NCBI GenBank assembly: GCA_029838195.1
Contig: JALGVJ010000006.1
Span: 1 to 64,000, forward strand
Direction of reading: 5' to 3'
From: Promethearchaeota archaeon
Lineage (GTDB): Archaea; Asgardarchaeota; Lokiarchaeia; Sigyniarchaeales; SOKP01
Length of the DNA stretch: 64,000 bases
Shown piece after piece: positions 55,349 through 63,279 of the stretch; the stretch's first letter is position 1; each line of letters starts with the position of its first letter. The position numbers and the translations under genes were made by a program. The notes under the pieces were generated by a model. The model searched no databases. It had not been told where the DNA came from and was given only the letters and a program-made list of their open reading frames with translations.

Positions 55349-56535
55349 TATGCGAGGCAACGTATGATGAGGTAAAGCCATTAGTAGAAGACAAGAAAGT
55401 TCCCATGGTCATTTGTGATTTGGATGCATTTAATCACAATTTAGAACTTGTAGGAAAGTATTTGAGAGAAACGGGCAAGAAATTGCGACTCTGTACTAAA
55501 TCGGTGCGCGTGCCGGAATTGATAACCAGAGTTAATAAGCAAGATTTTGTTAGCGGCGTGTTCACTTATAATTCCGCAGAAACCCTTTTTTTGGCAGAAA
55601 AACACGGGATTAAAGACATCTTGATGGGCTATCCCACAACTTCAAGAGTTGATGTTCAAGAAGCATGTCAAGCAGCGAAGATAAAGGGAACCCGAATCTC
55701 GGTCATGGCGGATTCTATTTTTCATTTAGACTTGCTGGAAGAGGGCGCCAGTTCTCATGATGTCGAATTAAACGTGTTGCTGGAAGTGGACGTGGCGGAC
55801 CATTTTTTTGGCATTAATGTGGGTGTTTTAAGAAGCCCTCTGAGAGAACCCGAACAGGTGGTGAAAATGGCACGAGAAATTCAAAAGCGAAAACATCTTC
55901 GATTTTCTGGAATAATGGGCTATGAAGCTCAGAACGCCTCTATAGGGGATGATAAATTTTTATATCGATATCTTAAAAAACGGTCGAGGCCAAAAGTTAA
56001 TGCTCGGCGAGCGGCCGTGATGAAAGCATTAAAAGAGAACGGACTAATCGGAGAGGATTTCATCATGAATGGGGGAGGCTCGGGTTGTTTTCAAGAAACG
56101 GCCGCAGATCCTACCATTACAGAAATTGGAATTGGTTCCCTGCTATTCAAATCTCACGTGTTTGATCCCATTGAATCTTTAAATGAATTCGTTCCTTCCT
56201 TATATTTCGTGCTTCAAATCGTTCGCAAACCCCGTGAAAACTACGTTACGGCATTCTCAGGTGGATACGTGAGTTCAGGCGTTCGGGCAAATCCTCAAGT
56301 CTTTTTGCCCAAGGGACTAACCGTGACGAAACGTGAGGGATTCGGGGAAGTACAAACGCCTTTTCAATATGATCCAAAAAAATTGACCTTGAATTTAGGC
56401 GACCCCATTTTTTGCAGGTTTGGAAAAGCCGGAGAGCCCTTGACACGCTTCAATGAAGTTTACGTGTATTCGGATGAAAAACTGATAGGAGATACCTATT
56501 TAACATATCGTGGATTTGGAAAGCAATTTTCTTGA
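55345..56535 (+). CDS. Fold-III PLP enzyme, D-threonine aldolase/DSD1-like
   Basis: A 396-residue enzyme with an alanine-racemase-type barrel and a C-terminal beta domain. The PLP lysine is Lys52 in LCTKSVRVPEL, and the phosphate-holding glycine stretch is NGGGSGCFQ near residue 233. Relatives are D-threonine aldolase and D-serine dehydratase, which break down D-amino acids; the metal ligands (His/Cys) near the C-terminus of those enzymes are not obvious. It leads a rightward pair with a glycosidase-like TIM barrel. Confidence 0.75.
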   Translation: MICEATYDEVKPLVEDKKVPMVICDLDAFNHNLELVGKYLRETGKKLRLCTKSVRVPELITRVNKQDFVSGVFTYNSAETLFLAEKHGIKDILMGYPTTSRVDVQEACQAAKIKGTRISVMADSIFHLDLLEEGASSHDVELNVLLEVDVADHFFGINVGVLRSPLREPEQVVKMAREIQKRKHLRFSGIMGYEAQNASIGDDKFLYRYLKKRSRPKVNARRAAVMKALKENGLIGEDFIMNGGGSGCFQETAADPTITEIGIGSLLFKSHVFDPIESLNEFVPSLYFVLQIVRKPRENYVTAFSGGYVSSGVRANPQVFLPKGLTVTKREGFGEVQTPFQYDPKKLTLNLGDPIFCRFGKAGEPLTRFNEVYVYSDEKLIGDTYLTYRGFGKQFS

Positions 56536-56700
56536 AAAGGTTCTTTTCTCACGGGTATTTTAATCAAGAGAGGCCCATTCTTATTTACCATTTTATTATT
56601 CTTCCTTATTTATTTTTTAACTCGTGTCCAAGGTATCATTTATTAATAGCCGTGATCTACTATTATTATTGAAAACACATTCATTCATGAGGCAAGTTAA

Positions 56701-58011
56701 ATGGTAAGAGATGTAATTAATTGGTCTAAATATTTTTCCATTGACCCGCAAAAAATTGAGGCCGTGAAAAAAAAATTTGGCGCCGAAAAAATATTTGCCA
56801 TGGGACTCATGCCCGTGAGAGGCCCAATTGGTTTTCGGAAATTAGATTATGATTTTGCAGAAAAAGAATTGAACGTGAAAGAAATCATGGATAAACTTGA
56901 AGAGTGCCATTTTAACATCTTAGGATTAGTCATAAAGGATACGGATGGAGCATGCATATGGGACACGAAAGCAGGATGGAATCCAACAAATCGGGACATA
57001 TTAGGGGAGTTTTGCGATGCTGCGCAAGAGAGGAATATGGGATTAATTGTTTCTTTTACTTCCATGAACGATGCTTATCAGGGAGCGATTCATCCGGAAC
57101 GCGTGAGTGTTCACGGCCGAGAAGTGAAACATTCGGGAAAGATATATAAAATAGGAGAGATATCCACCCACGAAGAAGGAGAAATGAGAGTAGACTTACC
57201 TCCTGGCGTATCCTTGGAGGTGTATAAAGAAAAAATCCCATTTTTAACAGATAAGCGGGATGAAAAGATAGGCAAATCCCGAGGGGCAAGGGGTAAAGGC
57301 TATATCCCTCTAACGAGCTTCATGTGCCCCAATTCTGAGCATGTAGATTATCTCTTAGATTTGGCAAGAGAAGTCGTGAAAAATTATCCTATAAAAGGAT
57401 TTTTTGCGGATTATATTAGATATGATGGAGATTTCACGGATTTATGCGCATGTTCTCGATGCGTGAGTGCATTTCGGGAAAAATACGGTGAGAAACCGAA
57501 AATATTGTCCAGTAAAGAATGGTTGGACTTTAGAGAAGACACGATTGCCGATTATGCACGTAAATTGCATGACGTTATCAAGAAGGAGAATGCAGATTGC
57601 ATTTCAGGTTGGTTTTGCCTTCCCGGTCCGAAGAAATTATTTACGAGAAAGCGCATAGCACAAGACTGGGTGAAATTATCTTCTATACTGGACGTGTGCA
57701 GCCCGATGGAGTACCCTTACCTCATGGGGACTCGAGATGATGGCTGGTATTGGGGAAAAGTCGGCGATTTTTCCTTTTGGTATTTTGTTCGAAACATGAA
57801 AAAGCGAGCTCGTGAGATTAAAAGTCCTGCTTTAGCCGTGGTGAATTCAGTGGAATGCAATACGCCTGAAATGTTTCGGCAAGTGAGAGCATTTGATTTT
57901 GGATTAGGAATTGCGGTATTTAAATATTTTGGAACGAAAGAGGAGCAATGGAAAGCATTAAAAAAATATGCAGAAGAGGTATATGGCGTGGACGCATTAA
58001 AAATCAAATAA
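56701..58011 (+). CDS. Glycoside-hydrolase-like TIM-barrel protein (GHL10/alpha-amylase-like)
   Basis: A 436-residue barrel. KGFFADYIRYDGDFTDLCAC with CxRC just after is the conserved strand-4 region of the GHL10-type family (DxxRYP-like, with downstream CxxC). NILGLVIKDTDGACIW and LIVSFTSMNDA are earlier barrel strands, and CSPMEYPYLMG is a later one. Whether a full catalytic acid pair is present is unclear. It follows the PLP enzyme by 165 bases on the same strand and is convergent with the FixX/FixC pair. Confidence 0.65.
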   Translation: MVRDVINWSKYFSIDPQKIEAVKKKFGAEKIFAMGLMPVRGPIGFRKLDYDFAEKELNVKEIMDKLEECHFNILGLVIKDTDGACIWDTKAGWNPTNRDILGEFCDAAQERNMGLIVSFTSMNDAYQGAIHPERVSVHGREVKHSGKIYKIGEISTHEEGEMRVDLPPGVSLEVYKEKIPFLTDKRDEKIGKSRGARGKGYIPLTSFMCPNSEHVDYLLDLAREVVKNYPIKGFFADYIRYDGDFTDLCACSRCVSAFREKYGEKPKILSSKEWLDFREDTIADYARKLHDVIKKENADCISGWFCLPGPKKLFTRKRIAQDWVKLSSILDVCSPMEYPYLMGTRDDGWYWGKVGDFSFWYFVRNMKKRAREIKSPALAVVNSVECNTPEMFRQVRAFDFGLGIAVFKYFGTKEEQWKALKKYAEEVYGVDALKIK

Positions 58012-58087
58012 TTAAAAAATAATTAGTTACCATTTGAAAAAAAGAGTGTAGCGTTAAGAAAAATAAAGCGAGGGGATTTAACACGGG

Positions 58088-58357
58088 CTAACCCCATTCA
58101 CTCTTGTAGCCCGTGCCTCCTTTAGGCCAATTGAAAATGATGGCATCCGCTTCACAAATGTAGGAGCAGCACATGCATTCCATGCAATTTTGTAGGCTTT
58201 TAATTCTTGCTTTCTTGTTTTTTATTTCGAAACATCCTCCCAAGCAAATTTTTACGCAATTTGCGCATCCGGTACATTTAGCTTCATTGATTTGGATGAA
58301 TTGGCCGGTTCCATTAATCCATTCTACACCAGGAAACTCGGGATTAGTTCTAACCAT
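58088..58357 (-). CDS. fixX: FixX-like two-cluster ferredoxin
   Basis: An 89-residue ferredoxin. The first cluster site is CTGCANCVKIC (28-38), with an extra Cys42; the second is CMECMCCSYIC (58-68). The product should hold two 4Fe-4S clusters. A GGAGGTGA ribosome site stands seven bases upstream of ATG 58357. Its start lies eight bases inside the end of the flavoprotein gene upstream, as fixX follows fixC in many genomes. It likely passes electrons to or from that flavoprotein. Confidence 0.85.
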   Translation of the reverse strand: MVRTNPEFPGVEWINGTGQFIQINEAKCTGCANCVKICLGGCFEIKNKKARIKSLQNCMECMCCSYICEADAIIFNWPKGGTGYKSEWG

Positions 58358-60071
58358 GATGACTCACCTCCATAATGGGTTGCTCTTCAAATAATAACGG
58401 ATGGGCATTGACAACAAACGTGGTAATTTTCTTGCTTAATTTTTCGGATATCGGATTCATGAGCCTTAACATGGCGATATAAATAGGCTCCAATATAGGT
58501 AACATGAGTTTCGTCATCTGATTTGCAGAATTTGCAAGGCTCCAGGTAAAATATTTAATCCATTTTGGAGAATGCCTGCGCATCCATGTCATGGTATTGT
58601 CCAGAATTTTCATGACCGTTTCAAAAATCTTTTCAGCTCGTGAAAAGCGGATAGCTTCTTTCTTTAGTGTTGGCTGAGTACCCGTGGATTTAGATGTGAA
58701 ATCAAAACGCTCATGGGCCCAATTATAGTAATAACGGCAATACATTTTAATCCATTTGGTCAAAAGGAATGGGTCATTGTTTAAACTTGAAAGGACCATT
58801 TTCATCAACGGCGTTGCAACGTGCGTCATCGCAGCAATTCCCCACCCCGCATGAACGTATTTTCTCAAGAGCTTTAGATCGTGCTTTTCTTGAGCATAAC
58901 GCAAATTATATCGATTGGTCCCTGAAATTGACCATTGAATTAAAGGATGGCTTTTAATAAGAGTATCATATTTTTTCAAAAATTTTTCCGATACATCCTT
59001 TTTTTTAATGGCTTCAATAGCAACGCTTGCGGCGATTTCAGCTGAGAACCATGCGGCCGGCACGCCATCGCAGAGTTCTGTACTTTCTAGCCCTGCTGCG
59101 TCGCCAATTAACAAAATTCCATTCCCATGATTTTTCATCTTTCGCAAGCGGGGATTAAGCCCCACAAAAATTTCAAAGCCTTCCCACATTCGTGCTCGAA
59201 GTTTCACGTGAGGTGCAACAAGGTTTTTCCACCAGGGCAATTTTGTCGTGATGTTTTCATGATATAAATCAAACGTTTTGCGCATGTTAGGGACGATATT
59301 TCCTTTAAGTTTCAGGCATTGGTCTTGCATAAAGTGTAAGCTCCTCCGATATGGCCAAAGCATCAAACCATTTCCAAATCCCAAGGGAGGAGTTAATTTT
59401 AGCTCGTCCCACGCCCAGCAAAACCAGACAGAATGGCCAAATATCTTATCTATGAGCGGTTTTGGCATTTCATAATCATAAGTATCTGCTAAAGAGATGG
59501 TTTCGGGGGGATATTTCTCCCGGATGCTTGCTTTTATTGCTAATAATCCTTGAGAGCCTTCAGCATCAATGATGATCTTGGATTTAATTCGCTCGCCCTT
59601 GGCCGTAATGACGCCGATGATTTGATCTCCCTCCTTGATCAATTCCGTGACTGTGGTAGATGTTCGTAGGATGACACCCGCTTCTATTGCTTTTCTTGCT
59701 TCCCACTCGCAAAACGGTTTGCAATAAGCATTAAACCCAAAAGCTATTACCGGTGAGAGAGGTTTTGGGATTTTTAAAGTGTCATCTATTTCGATATCTT
59801 CCTTGTCAATATCTTTAATGATATAATTCACGATACCATCCACCGGTCTTTCAATAGGAGGGTTTCCCTCTCTGATAAAAGCAGGACCAAATAAGAAACC
59901 GTATAATGGAATGGTGAGACCTGATATGACTTTCTCTCCCACGTTTTCTGAGCGTTCAAGCATGAGCGTTTTCAAACCCGCTAAGGCACATTTTCTTGCT
60001 GCCACGGGTCCTCCGAAGCCAGCTCCTACAACGATTACATCATATTCCTCTGTAAAAGATTCTTCGCTCAT
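58350..60071 (-). CDS. fixC: FixC/geranylgeranyl-reductase-family flavoprotein
   Basis: A 573-residue FAD protein. The N-terminal Rossmann motif is VIVVGAGFGGPVAARKCA with the LERSENVGEKV turn. IIIDAEGSQGLLA and NGILLIGDAAGLESTELCDG are the middle and late FAD contacts. The family joins FixC and ETF-quinone oxidoreductase with geranylgeranyl reductase. After about residue 390, 180 further residues form amphipathic helices, longer than usual, which may anchor it to the membrane. It overlaps fixX, so the pair is expressed together. Either lipid saturation or electron transfer to quinone is possible. Confidence 0.8.
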   Translation of the reverse strand: MSEESFTEEYDVIVVGAGFGGPVAARKCALAGLKTLMLERSENVGEKVISGLTIPLYGFLFGPAFIREGNPPIERPVDGIVNYIIKDIDKEDIEIDDTLKIPKPLSPVIAFGFNAYCKPFCEWEARKAIEAGVILRTSTTVTELIKEGDQIIGVITAKGERIKSKIIIDAEGSQGLLAIKASIREKYPPETISLADTYDYEMPKPLIDKIFGHSVWFCWAWDELKLTPPLGFGNGLMLWPYRRSLHFMQDQCLKLKGNIVPNMRKTFDLYHENITTKLPWWKNLVAPHVKLRARMWEGFEIFVGLNPRLRKMKNHGNGILLIGDAAGLESTELCDGVPAAWFSAEIAASVAIEAIKKKDVSEKFLKKYDTLIKSHPLIQWSISGTNRYNLRYAQEKHDLKLLRKYVHAGWGIAAMTHVATPLMKMVLSSLNNDPFLLTKWIKMYCRYYYNWAHERFDFTSKSTGTQPTLKKEAIRFSRAEKIFETVMKILDNTMTWMRRHSPKWIKYFTWSLANSANQMTKLMLPILEPIYIAMLRLMNPISEKLSKKITTFVVNAHPLLFEEQPIMEVSHHG

Positions 60072-60214
60072 TTTTCCTTATATTTTTTCTACTATAAATT
60101 TTCTAAATTGAATTGTTTATCTTTAATTTAGTTTTTTACATAAATAAGATTATTTTTTTTTACCTCATGAAAAAAATTCATGGAATTAATAAAAATTAAA
60201 AAAAAGGAAGAAAA

Positions 60215-60592
60215 TTAGGGCATGTCGATTAAAACGGTGACAGCAGCGCAACACATGATCATTTGATCGGATTTATCTCCTAGTTCGGGAATTTTTACTC
60301 CTTGCGCTACCATCCCTCCTTTGACGACTTCGAGAGTTTTTTGGCCGAATGGGATGGCTTTTAATACTTTTTTCTCATTAATTGTATCGGGATAAGGAGC
60401 TCCAATTTTCACGTGAACTTTCATTCGCACGAGATCTTCCGGCGTATTAAGATCACAAATTTCAGATAATCCAATCAAGCAATTATTGGAAATTGCATTT
60501 TTTATCGCTTTAATAGCCGCATTAGAGCAATCATTATCATGACCGTGCTGATCAACGCCGTAGCCTAATTGGACGATAAATTTTTTTTCCAT
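60215..60592 (-). CDS. Lin0512-family protein
   Basis: A 125-residue protein of the Lin0512 family. QLGYGVDQHGHDNDCSNAAIKAIKNAIS is its signature N-terminal block, and MMVHVKIGAPYPD-like sequence with KGGMVAQGV follows. Function is unknown; the alpha/beta dimer fold may bind a small ligand. It lies 143 bases upstream of the fixC start on the same strand. AAGAGGA eight bases before ATG 60592 is a good ribosome site. Confidence 0.75.
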   Translation of the reverse strand: MEKKFIVQLGYGVDQHGHDNDCSNAAIKAIKNAISNNCLIGLSEICDLNTPEDLVRMKVHVKIGAPYPDTINEKKVLKAIPFGQKTLEVVKGGMVAQGVKIPELGDKSDQMIMCCAAVTVLIDMP

Positions 60593-60727
60593 GACGTTTT
60601 TCCTCTTGATTTTCTTTAAATAATTGATACATCCATACTTCTTAAAAATATACCGCTAATTTTTTATTTTGGTAATATTGATAAAATTAGGAGGAAGGAT
60701 ACCTATTTATTTGAGAAATTATTAAGG

Positions 60728-60991
60728 TTGAGGATATCCGATTTTAAAGGGAGCTTTTCGCAATATAATTTTACGGTTAAAAAACTCAAGAAAATGGTCG
60801 AAGCGAGTCTCTTGCAATTCGCGGAGGTGAGAGGAAAACTGATATTTGTAAATTTTATCCCACGGGAGGAGATTAATGAGAGGCTTTCTGATGAGCGAGT
60901 TAATAATGAGATGCTGAAATTAGAAATGATGTTCAATGAAGAACCGTCCATGGTGGGAGCTAGCGCACGCCTTCAAGTAATAGGGAAATAG
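60728..60991 (+). CDS. Small hypothetical protein, start uncertain
   Basis: An 87-residue frame from TTG 60728 (RISDFKGSFSQYNFTV), ending GASARLQVIGK. The frame is open back to 60620 with no ATG, GTG or TTG. A strong AGGAGGAAGG lies at 60689-60698, but no canonical start follows it in frame. The upstream part (DTYLFEKLLRLRIS) looks coding, so the true start may be missed or unusual. The family is unknown. It lies 100 bases before the Gfo/Idh/MocA gene on the same strand. Confidence 0.4.
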   Translation: MRISDFKGSFSQYNFTVKKLKKMVEASLLQFAEVRGKLIFVNFIPREEINERLSDERVNNEMLKLEMMFNEEPSMVGASARLQVIGK

Positions 60992-61098
60992 CCCAGTTCG
61001 TGAAGGTAGTTTCATAGTTAACCGCGAGGGGGAATGGTGATAAAATATAAGATGATAAAAAATTTAATGATCATTATGGTATAAAATAGGGGATGAGA

Positions 61099-62145
61099 AT
61101 GGAAAAAATTAGAGTTGGGATCATTGGTTCGGGCTTCATAGCAGAGCATCATGTTTATTCTTATTCGCTCTTGCCGAACGTGGAGATTGTTGGTATCGCC
61201 TCCCTTAAAACCGAGGAAGCTAAAGGTTTAATGAAAAAGTATAATATTCCGGGAGAACCTTATAAAAATTACGAGGATCTTCTGAAATTGGATTGTGAGG
61301 TGATATCCGCATGCGTGCCAAATTTTTTACATGAAAAAACATGTGTTGATGCATTAAATGCGGGCAAGCATGTATTAGTGGAGAAACCATTAGCTAGAAA
61401 CGTCGAAGAAGGGTTGAGAATGATTGACACGGAAAAAGCGTCCAATAGAAAAATTTTCTACTGTGAAAACAACATGTATGCGCCTTCTTTTTCCAAGGTA
61501 AAAGAAATCATTGAAGAAGGAGCTGTGGGGAAGATTTATATGGGGAGAGGAAAAGAGCAACATTCGGGGCCTCATTCTGAATGGTTTTACAAAAAAGAAG
61601 CTGGCGGAGGAGCACTTTTGGATTTGGGGATTCATGATATTGCTTGTCTCACGTGGTATTTGGATTGTGATGTTGTAAACGTTTTTTGTCAGACCAGGAC
61701 GATTTTACCGGACCGGGGAGAATTTGGTCGCTGTGAAGTAGAAGACAATGCGGTCGGGATTTTGTATTATGAAAATGAGGCCCAAGTCGTAATTGAAGAA
61801 TCTTGGACTGCTCCCGGAGGATATGACATGCGATTTGAATTATTCGGAACGGACGGGCAGATAAAAGTTGCGCCCACCTTTAGTAATTTAATTAGCGTGT
61901 ATAGTGAAAAAGGCTATGGATATGCGGTTGAGAAGGCAGGAACAACAAAAGGGTGGACTTTTCCCGTTCCGGAAGAAGCATGGAGCTTTGGATATCCTCA
62001 AGAGATAAAACATTTCATGGACTGCATCCTTACCAATAAAAAACCCTTAACGGATGGCATGTATGGATTAAAAATCTTGAATATCGTGGAAACCATGTAT
62101 AAAAGTGCCCTGTCAGGCAAGCTGGAAGAAGTTAAATCCCTTTAG
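61099..62145 (+). CDS. Gfo/Idh/MocA-family oxidoreductase
   Basis: A 348-residue NAD(P)-dependent oxidoreductase. The Rossmann motif is VGIIGSGFIAEHH, the catalytic EKP is in VLVEKPLARN near residue 96, and GGALLDLGIHD near 175 carries the second active-site His and Asp. The C-terminal sheet domain follows. Substrates are usually sugars, inositols or their derivatives. ATG 61099 is preferred over ATG 61093 because GGGG then lies six bases upstream. It is the last enzyme of the redox/catabolic island. Confidence 0.85.
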   Translation: MEKIRVGIIGSGFIAEHHVYSYSLLPNVEIVGIASLKTEEAKGLMKKYNIPGEPYKNYEDLLKLDCEVISACVPNFLHEKTCVDALNAGKHVLVEKPLARNVEEGLRMIDTEKASNRKIFYCENNMYAPSFSKVKEIIEEGAVGKIYMGRGKEQHSGPHSEWFYKKEAGGGALLDLGIHDIACLTWYLDCDVVNVFCQTRTILPDRGEFGRCEVEDNAVGILYYENEAQVVIEESWTAPGGYDMRFELFGTDGQIKVAPTFSNLISVYSEKGYGYAVEKAGTTKGWTFPVPEEAWSFGYPQEIKHFMDCILTNKKPLTDGMYGLKILNIVETMYKSALSGKLEEVKSL

Positions 62146-62265
62146 TTCCGTAATTTTCCTTTTTTCTTATCAATTCTTAGTTTTTTTCTTTTCATTTTTA
62201 CTTGAGGTTAAAGAGAATGAAGCCATTCAGCTCTGATTGGATAATGTTTCTTTATGGGCTAAAAT

Positions 62266-62389
62266 TTTCAACGATTAGAAAAAATTTAATATGATTCAGA
62301 ATCGTATTTAAGGTTTAACTTTTATTATTTCAACGATTAGAAAAAATTTAATATGATTCAGAATCGTATTTAAGGTTTAACTTTTATTA
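62266..62389. repeat. Perfect tandem duplication of 62 bp containing a palindrome
   Basis: Two adjacent identical 62-bp copies, 62266-62327 and 62328-62389. Each holds a TATA-like AAAATTTAATAT and then the perfect palindrome GATTCAGAATC, ending GGTTTAACTTTTATTA. The array ends 63 bases before the start of a membrane protein gene. It looks like a duplicated promoter with an operator in each copy. The 120 bases before it show nothing I can name. Confidence 0.75.
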
Positions 62390-62452
62390 AAGAATGTTCA
62401 TTCTAAAAAGGAAGGAATACATGCTCAAGTTTTAAGGAGAAAAGTAATAAAA

Positions 62453-63253
62453 ATGGAATCTTTCGACTTCAGCTCTTTTAAAGAAGCACGAAGGAATTTT
62501 CAATATGATTACATCTTTATCGATGCGATTTTTTATGTTTTGTGGGTAATTACTCTTATAAAGAATAGAAAGTGGAAGGCGCTCAAGGCTGGATTAGTCT
62601 CGGGATTTATCGTATATTTCATTGATGCTATTTGGTGGTGGAACATGCCTGCCGGAAAGAATTACCCCGTGGGGACGTATGTTCGAGAATACTGGATAGG
62701 GGGCATTCAGATGCCGCATCCTCTGGGATCCTATTTTTGGCTAAAATTTTGGGCGGATTTCATGATGTGTTTTTCTTATTCCATGTTCATGTTCGCATGG
62801 TTATGGATCGTGCTTGATAATTACAAGGAGAAAAATTTAAAATCTTCTCTGTTCTACAGCTTTTTCCTATTTGGAGCATGGTTGGTCACGCCGTTTCTAT
62901 CCCAACTTTTACCTCTTGATGATACGGTTGTTAATACCGTGCGACACATGGACACCCAATTTACTACATGGATCGTAAATGTTATTATAGGCTATAGTAT
63001 ATTGAGTATCCTGTATGTAGGAGGCATTAAGGTTTCCAGAGAGCCCCGTATTTTGGGCTTGGTTTTTCTCGTGGGGTGTTTGGGTTCTTTTTTCATGGAA
63101 TTTCCTCTCTTCTTATCGGGAATCCGTCCAACAGGAATATCATTTTTACTTTTTGAAGTGGTCTTTTTATTTAACCAAGGAGCGCCCTATTTGTACCTTC
63201 TTCACGATAAAATTTTACCTTTCTTGGGAAAGAAACTTGGATCAAGGGGATGA
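62453..63253 (+). CDS. Hypothetical seven-helix membrane protein
   Basis: A 266-residue protein with about seven hydrophobic helices. A loop rich in aromatic residues (DAIWWWNMPAGKNYPVGTYV) follows helix 2, and HPLGSYFWLKFWADFMM begins helix 3. No family is recognised. AAGGAGAAAAG 9-19 bases before ATG 62453 is a good ribosome site. Its promoter region is the 62-bp tandem duplication, which suggests that its expression is under special control. Confidence 0.6.
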   Translation: MESFDFSSFKEARRNFQYDYIFIDAIFYVLWVITLIKNRKWKALKAGLVSGFIVYFIDAIWWWNMPAGKNYPVGTYVREYWIGGIQMPHPLGSYFWLKFWADFMMCFSYSMFMFAWLWIVLDNYKEKNLKSSLFYSFFLFGAWLVTPFLSQLLPLDDTVVNTVRHMDTQFTTWIVNVIIGYSILSILYVGGIKVSREPRILGLVFLVGCLGSFFMEFPLFLSGIRPTGISFLLFEVVFLFNQGAPYLYLLHDKILPFLGKKLGSRG

Positions 63254-63279
63254 GTCATCAAGACCGTTTTAGACACACC

